64,000 nucleotides of DNA from Bacteroidota bacterium (GTDB lineage: Bacteria > Bacteroidota > Bacteroidia > B-17B0 > Aurantibacillaceae): positions 1 through 64,000 of the forward strand of contig JAUXTT010000002.1 in the NCBI GenBank assembly GCA_030684395.1. Direction: 5' to 3'. Positions within the stretch are counted from its first letter, which is position 1, and each line of letters starts with the position of its first letter. Under the pieces are notes generated by a model that made no database searches, was not told the DNA's origin, and saw only the letters and a list, made by a program, of their open reading frames with translations. Shown here one piece after another: positions 7,691 through 18,825 of the stretch. Made by a program: the position numbers and the translations under genes.

Positions 7691-10306
7691 TTAATCCCCG
7701 TTTTCTTTATCGAGATAGGATTGAACTACATCAATTGCGTTATCGATTACATCACTTAAAGCCGTTATAAAAGTTCCCGGTTTAGCAATAGACAATGCAT
7801 GTTTCAATGCTTCTACTTCTTTCGGAATGTATTCGTACGATTGATTTGGATTAACCTGGTGAATACCTTCTACTAATAGTTTTACGATGTCTTCAGCTTG
7901 TCTTCCACGTAAAAATTTATCCTGACGGATGATGATATGATCGAACATTTCGGTTGAAATTCTTCCCATGTCCCTGATATCATCGTCTCTTCTATCGCCT
8001 GTTCCGGTAATGATCCCAATTTTATAAGGCGAATCAACTGTTGACAAATATTCTTTAATACCTCTGAATCCATCTGCATTGTGGGCAAAATCGATCAGTA
8101 CTTTGTATTCTTTGAAATCAAAAATATTCATGCGCCCCGGTGTTTGTGCCGCCGACGGGATAAAGGTTGCCAGGTTTGTTTTAATGTCTTCGATAATAAA
8201 TCCATAAACATATGATGCGAGGGTTGCAGCCAACACATTGTAGATCATGAAAGTTACTTTTCCACCAAATGTTAAAGGTATGTGCGAAACTTTCTCTACT
8301 CTGAATTTCCATTCGCCTTTTTTAATGGTGATGAATCCATTCTCGTAGATCGCAGCAATACCACCTTTTTTGCAATGCTCCACTATCACCGGATTGTTTT
8401 CATCCATACTGAAGTAAGCAATTTTGCAATCAACCGTTTTGGAAATGGAAACACAATGTTCATTATCGGCATTCAGAACCACGTATCCATCTCGCTTTAC
8501 AGAGCGTGCTACTACACCTTTTACATTTGCCATGTCTTTAAGTGTATGAATATCCGACAAGCCCATGTGATCTTCCTGAATGTTTGTAACTACTGCTACA
8601 TCACATTTTCCAAAGCCCAATCCTGAACGTAAAATTCCACCACGGGCAGTTTCCAATACAGCAAATTCAACCGTAGGATCTTTTAAAATAAATTCTGCAC
8701 TTACGGGACCTGTTGTGTCTCCTTTGGTAAGCATGGAGTTTTGAACGTAAATACCATCGGAGGTTGTAAAACCTACTCTGTATCCATTGTTCTTTACAAT
8801 GTGGGCAATCAAACGGGTTGTTGTTGTTTTTCCGTTTGTTCCTGTAACTGCTATGATCGGGATTCTGCATGATTTCCCCGGAGGATAAAGCATATCGATA
8901 ACCGGAGCGGCTACGTTACGAGGCAATCCTTTTGCAGGAGCCAAATGCATACGGAAACCCGGAGCGGCATTTACTTCCAGTACTACTCCTCCTGTTACTT
9001 CCAATGGTTCGCTTAAGTTGGATGCCATAATGTCGATTCCGCAAATATCCAAACCAATAACACGTGAAATACGTTCGCAAATAAAAATATTATGCGGGTG
9101 AACAATATCGGTAACATCGGTAGAAGTTCCACCGGTGCTAAGATTGGCAGTTCCTTTCAAATAACATAACTCATCCTTTTTCAAGATAGTACCTAAAGTA
9201 TAATTATGTTTGGCAATCTGATCATGTGTTTCTCTATCTATACTTATTTCAGTCAACACATTTTCGTGACCATAACCTCTGCGCGGATCTTTATTTTCTT
9301 TATCAATTAATTCCTGAATAGTAGAAATTCCATCTCCAACAACATGCGCAGGCTCACGTAAAGCAGCTGCAATAAAGCGATTGTTGATCACCAACACACG
9401 AAAATCGTAACCGGTTATAAATTTCTCTACAATGATCTTTCTTGAGTATTTTTTTGCATGTTCAAAAGCAAGCATTGCCTCTTCCGCTGTTTTTACGTTG
9501 ATAGAAGCGCCTTTCCCGTGGTTACCATCCAAAGGTTTAAACACCAATGGGAAACCAACTTTGTCAATGGCAGTTTGTACTTCCGATTCATAAACTATAC
9601 AAACACCTTTTGCAACGGGAATAGCCGCATCCTGCAACATACGCTTGGTTTCGTCTTTATTACTTGCCAAGTCCACCGCGATTGAGCTTGTTCTGTCTGT
9701 CATGGTTGCACGAAAACGAACCTGATTTTTTCCGTAACCTAACTGAACTAAAGACTGATTGTTTAATCTTATAAAAGGAATATCACGAGCTACTGCCTCA
9801 TCTACAATACTTCCGGTGCTTGGCCCAATTCGATATTGTTCGCGCATTTTACGCATGGTAATGATATCGTTTTCCAGATCGTATTCAGCTGCGGAAATCA
9901 ATGCTTCCGCAATCCTTACAGATGCTTTTGCTGCATAAACACCTACATTTTCTTCCATATAGGAGAATACCACATTGTAAATACCTTTGGTACCTGTACC
10001 TCTGGTTCTGCCAAAACCACATTCCATACCTGCCATTGTTTGTATTTCCAAAGCGATATGTTCTATTACATGCCCCATCCAGGTTCCTTCTTTCACACGT
10101 TCAAAAAAGCCACCTGCGTGATTTTTGGAACAACGGTGTTTGTGCATGGAAGGTATCATTTTCTCCAAACGCTCAGGAAAACCCGGAATTTTATCAGTTG
10201 GTAATTCTTCCATCTTTCCCAAATCCAACTTCATTACAATCAGTTTCTTTCTGTAGTTCGACCAATAATTAGGTCCGCGCAATGTCTTTATTTCGATAAT
10301 GTTCAT
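7691..10306 (-). CDS. cphA: Cyanophycin synthetase
   Basis: Synthesises cyanophycin, the storage polymer multi-L-arginyl-poly-L-aspartate, by ATP-dependent addition of Asp to the backbone and Arg to the side chain. At 871 aa it has normal length and all three parts: an N-terminal domain (1-160), an ATP-grasp domain with VFKPLDGNHGKGASI around residues 252-267, and a C-terminal Mur-ligase-like domain whose P-loop VTGTNGKTTTTRL sits near residue 487. It is divergent from cphB, with 222 bp between them. Confidence 0.96.
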   Translation of the reverse strand: MNIIEIKTLRGPNYWSNYRKKLIVMKLDLGKMEELPTDKIPGFPERLEKMIPSMHKHRCSKNHAGGFFERVKEGTWMGHVIEHIALEIQTMAGMECGFGRTRGTGTKGIYNVVFSYMEENVGVYAAKASVRIAEALISAAEYDLENDIITMRKMREQYRIGPSTGSIVDEAVARDIPFIRLNNQSLVQLGYGKNQVRFRATMTDRTSSIAVDLASNKDETKRMLQDAAIPVAKGVCIVYESEVQTAIDKVGFPLVFKPLDGNHGKGASINVKTAEEAMLAFEHAKKYSRKIIVEKFITGYDFRVLVINNRFIAAALREPAHVVGDGISTIQELIDKENKDPRRGYGHENVLTEISIDRETHDQIAKHNYTLGTILKKDELCYLKGTANLSTGGTSTDVTDIVHPHNIFICERISRVIGLDICGIDIMASNLSEPLEVTGGVVLEVNAAPGFRMHLAPAKGLPRNVAAPVIDMLYPPGKSCRIPIIAVTGTNGKTTTTRLIAHIVKNNGYRVGFTTSDGIYVQNSMLTKGDTTGPVSAEFILKDPTVEFAVLETARGGILRSGLGFGKCDVAVVTNIQEDHMGLSDIHTLKDMANVKGVVARSVKRDGYVVLNADNEHCVSISKTVDCKIAYFSMDENNPVIVEHCKKGGIAAIYENGFITIKKGEWKFRVEKVSHIPLTFGGKVTFMIYNVLAATLASYVYGFIIEDIKTNLATFIPSAAQTPGRMNIFDFKEYKVLIDFAHNADGFRGIKEYLSTVDSPYKIGIITGTGDRRDDDIRDMGRISTEMFDHIIIRQDKFLRGRQAEDIVKLLVEGIHQVNPNQSYEYIPKEVEALKHALSIAKPGTFITALSDVIDNAIDVVQSYLDKENGD

Positions 10307-10503
10307 AATCGTATGTTTTTATTATTAATTGCCCTTTTCATTAGGTCACAAAGCAATTGTTATTCATGAAATTCAAGAATAGCGATGCCGGGGATGATAA
10401 TGAATTTCACTAATGTAATCTTTGTTTTCAAAATAAACAATTAAGTGTTTAAAATAAAGTGATAATTGCTTTGGACTTTCGTCGATTGTTGAAATCATAC
10501 CGT

Positions 10504-10511
10504 TAAATTTG
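10504..10511 (+). promoter_or_regulatory. -7 box upstream of cphB
   Basis: TAAATTTG, an exact TAnnTTTG match, ends 17 nt before the cphB start codon. A matching TTTG at the expected -33 distance is not evident (an ATTG lies somewhat close at 10485-10488). Confidence 0.45.
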
Positions 10512-10528
10512 TATTATAAACAAACAAG

Positions 10529-11404
10529 ATGAATAGTCCAAAAGGGAAATTAGTAATTATAGGTGGATCGGTTGATAGAGGAAGTTTTACAGAAAACCCT
10601 GATGATCTTCAAAGAAATTTAAAGTTTTTTGAAAAAGGAATTTTAAAAAGGATTACCACCGAATCGGCAAAAAATAACTTATCCCGTTTTGAAATCATTA
10701 CCACTGCCTCCAGCATTCCTGAAGAAGTAGGTGAAGAATACATTAAAGCATTTGCACAGCTAAACGTTATGGACGTTGGTGTGTTAAACATTAAAACCCG
10801 TGAAGAAGCAAATTCTCCGGAATATGTTGAACGTTTGAGAAAAGCTGATGTAGTTATGTTTACAGGTGGCGATCAATTACGTTTGACTTCTATTTTCGGA
10901 GGAACTACATTCCATCACTTGTTGTTGGAGAAATATGAAAATGAGCATTTTATTATTTCAGGAACTTCGGCTGGTGCAGCGGCAAGTTCTAATAATATGA
11001 TCTATCAGGGAAGCAGTCACGGTGCTTTATTAAAAGGTGAAGTGAAAATTACAGGCGGACTTGGATTCATTAACAACGTAATTATTGATACTCACTTTGT
11101 ACAACGTGGACGCATTGGTCGTTTGATGTATGCTTGTGCAAGTAACCCAATAAATATTGGAATTGGTTTGGGAGAAGATACCGGCTTATTAATTACTAAT
11201 GGCAACGACATGGAAGCAATAGGTTCCGGTTTAATTATTTTGGTTGATGCTACACACATGCGCCACACCAATATGACAGAAGTTGAAATGGGTGAACCTG
11301 TGTCAATTGAAAATCTGGTTGTTCATGTAATGGCAATAGCCGATCATTACAATCTAAAAACCAAGAAGCTGATCATCGGACATCACAAAATTGCTTCGGA
11401 GTAA
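10529..11404 (+). CDS. cphB: Cyanophycinase (peptidase S51)
   Basis: Serine exopeptidase that cuts cyanophycin into beta-Asp-Arg dipeptides. The nucleophile elbow GTSAGAAASS places the catalytic serine at residue 147. The family motif GGDQLRL lies about 30 residues before it and the region TGGLGFINNVIIDTHFVQRGR after it. The length of 291 aa is typical for cytoplasmic CphB and no signal peptide is visible, so it acts on the cell's own granules. It is divergent from cphA. The dipeptide it makes is the substrate of IaaA, encoded at 15343 beyond an inserted block. Confidence 0.95.
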   Translation: MNSPKGKLVIIGGSVDRGSFTENPDDLQRNLKFFEKGILKRITTESAKNNLSRFEIITTASSIPEEVGEEYIKAFAQLNVMDVGVLNIKTREEANSPEYVERLRKADVVMFTGGDQLRLTSIFGGTTFHHLLLEKYENEHFIISGTSAGAAASSNNMIYQGSSHGALLKGEVKITGGLGFINNVIIDTHFVQRGRIGRLMYACASNPINIGIGLGEDTGLLITNGNDMEAIGSGLIILVDATHMRHTNMTEVEMGEPVSIENLVVHVMAIADHYNLKTKKLIIGHHKIASE

Positions 11405-11442
11405 TTTTAGTGAAGTTCCGAATTTATTCTCAACAAGGCATT

Positions 11443-11799
11443 TCATAAGTCCAGCGCTTGTTTCAAAATACTTTTGATTGTTTTTATGGGTAGATCTTTA
11501 TTCGGGTCAACTCTAAAGATCTTCATTCGGGAACGACTACCTGCTTCCAGTTTGGGATGATCGAGGTGTTTTCCTTCTACCATAAGAATATAGGGTTCAT
11601 GCGTGTTTTTATCAGTCCATAAATAACAGAACATTTTTTTCTTATAACAAAAACAAGGCATTCCGTACTTTTGAGTCTCAGTAATATCTTTGTCTTGCTC
11701 AAGAATAATATTCCTTAAAGCAAGTAAACAACCCTTGTTTGGTTCTGATTGATTCAAATAATAATTATCAGGTTCTCGAATCATTTTATTATCATTCAT
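11443..11799 (-). CDS. DUF1801-type small protein, complete copy
   Basis: A 118-aa soluble protein of the DUF1801/YdhG-like type, recognised from the layout around QKYGMPCFCYKKKMFCYLW and the C-terminal basic segment. The function is unknown; family members are often stand-alone accessory genes. Its first two thirds are duplicated, nearly unchanged, at 12781-12972. It converges with cphB and lies at the left end of an inserted block; a palindromic site and the KilA-N gene lie upstream. Confidence 0.72.
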   Translation of the reverse strand: MNDNKMIREPDNYYLNQSEPNKGCLLALRNIILEQDKDITETQKYGMPCFCYKKKMFCYLWTDKNTHEPYILMVEGKHLDHPKLEAGSRSRMKIFRVDPNKDLPIKTIKSILKQALDL

Positions 11800-11820
11800 T
11801 ATCTAACATAGAAGAGTTTA

Positions 11821-11901
11821 GTATAACGGCTTGGAAACATGCATAGAAACAGCCTTTTAGCAAGCAATAGTCGAACCGTTTTTTGTGCTTGCTTGCTGTT
11901 A
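11821..11901 (-). repeat. attC-like imperfect palindrome after the KilA-N gene
   Basis: Nested inverted repeats: AGCAAGCA (11859-11866) pairs with TGCTTGCT (11886-11893); AACAGC (11848-11853) pairs with GCTGTT (11895-11900); TAACGGC (11824-11830) can also pair with GCTGTTA (11895-11901). Read on the minus strand it ends in GTTATACTAAAC. The right-hand site at 15276-15340 ends in GTATAACTAAAT and has a similar loop (AACGGT..CGA). This two-stem architecture with a short end motif resembles integron attC sites, but the consensus GTTRRRY is not met. Confidence 0.4.
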
Positions 11902-12726
11902 TGGGTTGGTTTGTTTCAGTTTTTTAATTGCTCTGCTTTCTGTTAATGATTTCATTTGTGAAATAGCTACTTTGTTGAGTTGAAGGAGTCGTTCGCTTTG
12001 CGGTAAATTTTGTTGAATGAGTAATGCATTTATGCTTTCCATATTACTCAATACAACCAACTGTTCCAATGTCGCATAATCCCTGATGTTTCCATTTTTA
12101 TCGGAGTTGCTATCGCGCCAATCTTTTGCTGTAAGTCCGAAAAGCGCAACATTCAACAAATCAGCTTCGTTAGCGTAAACAACACCTGCCTGTTGTTTGG
12201 TGATTTCTTTTGGTATTAAATTTTCTTTTATAGCGTCGGTATGTATGTGATAATTTACTTTTGCCAATGTACGTTGTAAATTCCATTCTAATTTTAAGCG
12301 GTCATTTTCTTCATTTTTTAGGCGTTGAAATTCTTTAATGAGATAAATTTTGAATTGGGGGCTAATCCACATACCAAACTCAAACGCGATGTCTGGGTGC
12401 GCGTAAGTTCCGCCATATCTTCCTGCTGTGGCTTTTATTCCAATTGCATTCGTTTTTTCAGTCCATTCTTTTACACTTAGTTTGTAACTGTTCAATCCTG
12501 CTTGACTTTTAATTATGGCGAATTCGCCATAATTAAAAGCAGGGTTATAAACCGATTCCCAAATTCCAAGATACTCAACCGTGTTTCTGTTACGAAGCCA
12601 ATCGGAAATAAAGAAATCTCCGTCTTTTGCCTTAAGCATATCAGTCAATGAAATATATTCTTTCTCGTTGTCAAAAAGTATGGTTATTTCTTTCCCTTCA
12701 ACTTCTATTTTCTTATTCTTCGCCAT
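11899..12726 (-). CDS. KilA-N domain protein
   Basis: A 275-aa protein with an N-terminal KilA-N DNA-binding domain, a fold typical of phages and large DNA viruses and common in accessory regions of Bacteroidota. Landmarks: YISLTDMLKAKDGDFFISDW, then GRYGGTYAHPDIAFEFGMWI (about 105-124), the classic end of the KilA-N fold. The C-terminal half is helical with no known catalytic motif. It has its own promoter and sits between two copies of the DUF1801 gene, so it arrived as an insertion. Its role is unknown; a phage-related regulator or defence factor is possible. Confidence 0.85.
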   Translation of the reverse strand: MAKNKKIEVEGKEITILFDNEKEYISLTDMLKAKDGDFFISDWLRNRNTVEYLGIWESVYNPAFNYGEFAIIKSQAGLNSYKLSVKEWTEKTNAIGIKATAGRYGGTYAHPDIAFEFGMWISPQFKIYLIKEFQRLKNEENDRLKLEWNLQRTLAKVNYHIHTDAIKENLIPKEITKQQAGVVYANEADLLNVALFGLTAKDWRDSNSDKNGNIRDYATLEQLVVLSNMESINALLIQQNLPQSERLLQLNKVAISQMKSLTESRAIKKLKQTNP

Positions 12727-12729
12727 AAT

Positions 12730-12972
12730 CTATTCTGTAAGTGACAAATTTACGAAAAATGAACAGCTAAATGTAAAGAAGGGTTCATGCGTTTTTCTAT
12801 CAGTCCATAAATAACAGAACATCTTCTTCTTATTACAAAAACAAGGTATTCCGTACTTTTGAGTCTCAGTAATATCTTTGTCTTGCTCAAGAATAATACT
12901 CCGTAAAGCAAGCAAACAACTCTTATTTGGTTCTGATTGATTCAAATAATAATTATCAATTTCCCGAATCAT
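12730..12972 (-). pseudogene. Truncated second copy of the DUF1801 gene
   Basis: The 5' two thirds of the DUF1801 gene at 11443-11799 are repeated here with few changes (both contain QSEPNK.CLLALR and EQDKDITETQKYG). Similarity stops near 12780 after KTHEP; the remaining codons (FFTFSCSFFVNLSLTE) read through the KilA-N promoter, so the conserved C-terminal third is gone. The ORF is open, but the product is a chimeric, probably non-functional 80-aa peptide. Together with the complete copy it makes an imperfect direct repeat of about 200 bp flanking the KilA-N gene. Confidence 0.75.
12745..12752 (-). promoter_or_regulatory. -7 box of the KilA-N gene
   Basis: TAAATTTG on the minus strand lies about 18 nt upstream of the KilA-N start. 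It falls in the 50-bp stretch that replaced the 3' end of the second DUF1801 copy, so the KilA-N gene brought its own promoter. Confidence 0.45.
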
Positions 12973-13025
12973 TTTGTTGTTATTTATGCTCTAAAAAATA
13001 TTTACGTTTACATTAGCAGTTGGGT

Positions 13026-15209
<2,184 letters not shown>

Positions 15210-15275
15210 TTAATTTAAAATTTATTTATTCATTGTTAGTCTTGTTGTAATTGTCTTAACCTTGCTGCTAATTTA

Positions 15276-15340
15276 GTTATACCCGCTATAAACATTCGCT
15301 TATCTCGCTACCGTTGGTTGCATAGGCGAATGTTTGTAGC
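15276..15340 (-). repeat. attC-like palindrome between iaaA and katG
   Basis: GCTATAAACATTCGC (15285-15299) pairs with GCGAATGTTTGTAGC (15326-15340) with one mismatch around a 26-nt loop. It begins 2 bp beyond the iaaA stop. No U-run follows it on the minus strand, so it is a poor intrinsic terminator. Its minus-strand end, GTATAACTAAAT, resembles the end of the palindrome at 11821-11901. Confidence 0.45.
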
Positions 15341-15342
15341 AC

Positions 15343-16302
15343 CTATTTATAAATCCTCACAAAAATCTCCGCACCTTCTGCTTTCATTCCCCTGTACATT
15401 CCTTCTGTATTAAAAGGAAGTTCGATATTACCGTTTTTATCAATAGCAACTAAACCACCTTCTCCGCCCAGCTTTACGAGTTTGTCCATTACTACAATAT
15501 CGCAGGCTTCTTTTAAGGAAAGACCTTTGTATTCCATTAAACAGGAAATATCATAAGCAACTACAGAGCGTAAGAAAAACTCACCGTGTCCGGTACAACT
15601 GATAGCACAAGTGTTATTATTGGCATAGGTTCCTGATCCAATAACCGGGCTGTCGCCTAACCTTCCGTATTTTTTATTGGTCATACCTCCGGTGCTGGTT
15701 GCAGCAGCTATGTTTCCGTGCATGTCTAATGCAACTGCTCCTACTGTTCCAAATTTTTTACCTCCGTTTTCAAAAGTGTCGTCGTTACTTAATGTATCAC
15801 CCGAGTGATCCATTACCATTACATCACTTTCTTTTGCTTTCAGTAATTGGTCGTAACGTAATTGATCGAAGAAATATTCGTCCTTTTCAAATTCAACATT
15901 TATTTTTTTTGCAAACTCAATTGCCCCCGCAGCTGCCAGCATTACGTGTTCTGATTTTTCCATTACAGCACGCGCCAAACTAATTGGATTTTTAATATTG
16001 CTAACACCCGCTACTGCACCTGCCATCAGGTTTTGCCCGTTCATTATAGCGGCGTCCATTTCGTGAGTTCCTGTATTGGTGAATACAGAACCTTTTCCTG
16101 CGTTAAAAAGGTGATTGTTCTCTAAAGATAAAACCGCTTTTTCTACTGCATCAAGGGAGGTCCCTCCTTTTTTCAGGATCTCGTCTCCGGCAATGAGAGC
16201 ATCTTCCAATGCCTTGTTATAAGCAAGTTCTTTTTCAGGTGTCATGAGTTTTTTCAGCATGGTACCGCATCCTCCGTGAATTGCTATAGCGTGTTTTGGC
16301 AT
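15343..16302 (-). CDS. iaaA: Isoaspartyl peptidase / plant-type L-asparaginase
   Basis: Ntn-hydrolase that cleaves beta-aspartyl dipeptides; here the likely substrate is beta-Asp-Arg released by cyanophycinase, giving free Asp and Arg. It is made as a proenzyme and self-cleaves before Thr186 in FGTVGAVALD; the substrate-binding segments TSTGGMTNKKYGRLGDSP and IGSGTYANN follow. I start it at 16302 (MPKHAIAIHGGCG); an upstream in-frame start at 16356 adds 18 residues that look non-native. Together with cphA and cphB this completes a cyanophycin synthesis and breakdown set. Confidence 0.93.
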   Translation of the reverse strand: MPKHAIAIHGGCGTMLKKLMTPEKELAYNKALEDALIAGDEILKKGGTSLDAVEKAVLSLENNHLFNAGKGSVFTNTGTHEMDAAIMNGQNLMAGAVAGVSNIKNPISLARAVMEKSEHVMLAAAGAIEFAKKINVEFEKDEYFFDQLRYDQLLKAKESDVMVMDHSGDTLSNDDTFENGGKKFGTVGAVALDMHGNIAAATSTGGMTNKKYGRLGDSPVIGSGTYANNNTCAISCTGHGEFFLRSVVAYDISCLMEYKGLSLKEACDIVVMDKLVKLGGEGGLVAIDKNGNIELPFNTEGMYRGMKAEGAEIFVRIYK

Positions 16303-16425
16303 AGGGTTATTTTTTCTTAAAGATAAGGATTTTCTGTGGTTTTGATTGAACATCACGGTAAGAAAGAGATTGGGGCTTTAATGGGTTTTTGTGGGAAATA
16401 ATGGGCATTTCGTACACAACAACAT

Positions 16426-16591
16426 GTTACTTTTTTGAAAGCAAAAAAGTAACCAAAAAACCTTGCGGCGGCATTATTTAAGCGATCCACTTCTTATACG
16501 GTTGCGGGTTTTTGCAAGGCTGTGCTGCGCAAAAATCTACGCAACACGAATAAAGTGAACCCTCGCTTAAACAACGCTATGCCGCATTCGC
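16426..16591 (+). repeat. Dispersed repeat R1, copy A
   Basis: About 165 bp, repeated in the same orientation at 55126-55290. It opens with a perfect hairpin (GTTACTTTTTT, 6-nt loop, AAAAAAGTAAC) and ends with AACGCTATGCCGCAT. No frame is open through both copies, so it appears non-coding. The 515-bp gap 16357-16871 holds only this repeat and repeat R2. Confidence 0.7.
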
Positions 16592-16652
16592 ATCATTAAG
16601 AACACCCTACAAAAATAAAATCCGCTTAAAACCTTTAGTCGCACAAAAAAAA

Positions 16653-16737
16653 TCGCACCACAAACAATTGGGGCTCCACATCAAGAACATTAGGTCGCCT
16701 TTTGGGTAAATAAGATGATCTTACAAAAAATAAAATC
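16653..16737 (+). repeat. Dispersed repeat R2, copy A
   Basis: About 85 bp, recurring at 18674-18760 in the same orientation with scattered substitutions. The shared core includes CACATCAAGAACA and TTTTGGGTAAATAAGATGAT. The two copies flank the delta-60 protein gene at 16872-18293. Confidence 0.7.
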
Positions 16738-16871
16738 AACGGAATTCTGCGTATTTCCTCTTTGGAACGGCGTCTGAATTTGGAATATAATTCCCGGGAA
16801 TGCATCTACTATTTTTAAGAGTATTAGCACTGCTATTTAGTAAGGTGTTTTATTCTTTTATATTCCGGACA

Positions 16872-18293
16872 TTACTCCTTTACTAGTTTTTTAAACTTAA
16901 CAACCTTTCCATTTCCAATTTTTAAAAAATAAAAACCTGCATCTAAATGATTTGTTTCTATGGTGGTTTTATTAGTCAATTTGCCCTTAAGAACTGTTTG
17001 ACCGATGCCATTAATAATTTCAAAATCCAACTTCTCATTGTTTCCTTTCGGTTCTATTGTTAATGTTTCCGACATAGGGTTTGGATAAACCTTTAAATCA
17101 TTATCAGTAATGGATTTTAATAATGTGGCGTTGTTTCCGTTTTCCAGTCGAGCAATACTTCCTATTAACTCAACAGCGTCGTGATAATAATCAAAACTAC
17201 ATCCTACAATTATTTTTTCATCGCTTTGAATAGTAACTGAATTTACTTCACCATAGTTTAATCCGGTGCCAAAATAAAACGAACTATCTATGCTGCCATC
17301 CATATTTATACGTGCAATATGGTTATGAATAGCTGTTCCGTTATAGTCGTTAAAACTACCAGCTATTAGTATTTTTCCATCATTTTGTTCTTTGCAAGCG
17401 AGAACAATGTTGTCTGTTCCAATACCCGGATTAAAAGTTGTATCAAGTGATCCATCTGTATTTAAACGTGCAATATTATTTCGGCTCACGCTATTAAAAG
17501 AAGAGAAATCGCCTCCGATAACTATTTTTCCATCACTTTGAATAGTACTTGTATAAACAATATAGTCGAATCCAGTACCAGTGTTAAAACTTGTATCAAG
17601 AGATCCGTCTGCATTTAGCCGCGCTATATAATTTTTGGTTACTCCATTATATGAAAGGAACCAACCTCCAATTATTATTTTGTCATCATTTTGAACAGAG
17701 GTGGTAAACACTCTGTATTCTGCAGCAGTTCCGGAATTAAAAGTGGTATCTAAACTTCCATCCGTATTTAGCCGAGCGATGTAATTTTCATCTATTCCGT
17801 TATAATTATCAAAACCACCACCAATAATTATTTTTCCATCACTTTGTAAAGCGCATGTTCCAATAAAACCATTTGCACCTGTGCCCGGATTAAAAGTAAC
17901 ATCTACGCTACCATCGGTATTTAAACGGGCAATGCGTTTGCGAGCAAAGCCATTAAAGGTATTAAAGTAACCTCCGATTATTATTTTTCCATCGCTTTGT
18001 ATTGCGCTTGTAGAAACAATACCTGCAGCTCCTGTTCCAACATGAAAAGAAGTGTCAAGTGTGCCATCTGTATTTAAGCGAGTTATTCGGTTTCTGGTGT
18101 AACCATTGTAAGTAGTAAAGCCACCGCCTATTATCATCTTGCCATCGATTTGTATCGACACTGTATGGATATCACCGTTAGCACCGTAGCCTAATGCGTT
18201 AAAAGTTGAATCAAGCATACCATCTTGTGCATGCAGTTTCAAACTAAATGTTGAAAACAGTAAAACGGATAATAAGATTAGAGCATTTTTCAT
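16872..18293 (-). CDS. Secreted delta-60 repeat protein with T9SS tail
   Basis: A 473-aa exported protein. Signal peptide 1-22 (cut after HAQ). It is followed by at least six delta-60 (beta-propeller-like) repeats of about 50-55 residues, each containing IQSDGKIIIGG, NGYTRNRITRLN-like and DGSLDTTFNPGTG-like segments. The last 75 residues (VYPNPMSETLTIEP onward, ending VKFKKLVKE) are a type A T9SS C-terminal sorting domain, so the protein is secreted through the type IX system and probably anchored at the surface. The ligand is unknown. Repeats R2 flank it on both sides. Confidence 0.9.
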   Translation of the reverse strand: MKNALILLSVLLFSTFSLKLHAQDGMLDSTFNALGYGANGDIHTVSIQIDGKMIIGGGFTTYNGYTRNRITRLNTDGTLDTSFHVGTGAAGIVSTSAIQSDGKIIIGGYFNTFNGFARKRIARLNTDGSVDVTFNPGTGANGFIGTCALQSDGKIIIGGGFDNYNGIDENYIARLNTDGSLDTTFNSGTAAEYRVFTTSVQNDDKIIIGGWFLSYNGVTKNYIARLNADGSLDTSFNTGTGFDYIVYTSTIQSDGKIVIGGDFSSFNSVSRNNIARLNTDGSLDTTFNPGIGTDNIVLACKEQNDGKILIAGSFNDYNGTAIHNHIARINMDGSIDSSFYFGTGLNYGEVNSVTIQSDEKIIVGCSFDYYHDAVELIGSIARLENGNNATLLKSITDNDLKVYPNPMSETLTIEPKGNNEKLDFEIINGIGQTVLKGKLTNKTTIETNHLDAGFYFLKIGNGKVVKFKKLVKE

Positions 18294-18673
18294 GGTGTTA
18301 TTTTTGAGTGCTAATTTTTACTTTTACTTATTTATACTTGTATAATCTTACTCAAATGTATATATGTTTTTGTTTAGATATAGCACAAAACTACTGATAT
18401 ATGTAAGGATATAAGCTGATATTAATCAGTTTTGTTGTATGCTTTAGTGCCTGCTATTTTATATTTAACTGGATTTTTTCGAAAAGGATAGAGGATGATC
18501 TCTGACTATTTCTAATACTGACTCGCCATTATAAAACGCCTTGAGTATGTTGAAAATTTACTCAGGAAGTAAATCAATTTCTTAATTTTTGATTAGGTTA
18601 AATTATTAGTTTTTTTGTTGACAATTATTCCTGATTTTTAGAGAGTTTACACTATTAGTCACACACACAAAAT

Positions 18674-18760
18674 TTCGCAGCACAAACGATTGGGCCCCCC
18701 ACATCAAGAACACCAGATCGTCCTTTTGGGTAAATAAGATGATTCTACAAAAAATAAAAT
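18674..18760 (+). repeat. Dispersed repeat R2, copy B
   Basis: Second copy of the 85-bp repeat at 16653-16737. It lies in the 532-bp gap 18294-18825, followed by a GC-richer stretch (CCCGCCCGAC / TTCGGGCAGG) that can fold. No gene is supported in this gap. Confidence 0.65.
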
Positions 18761-18825
18761 CTGCGTGAATCAGCGAAATCCCCGCCCGACTGAACGTTGT
18801 TCGGGCAGGTGCGGGAAACCTTCCG

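Noticed and set aside
9836-10272. Two overlapping plus-strand ORFs of about 120 aa
   Set aside because: Both are antisense shadows within cphA, with no start context or plausible protein composition.
15276-15340. Intrinsic terminator of iaaA
   Set aside because: The stem is good and follows the stop, but no U-run follows; listed as an attC-like palindrome, while a terminator role cannot be fully excluded.
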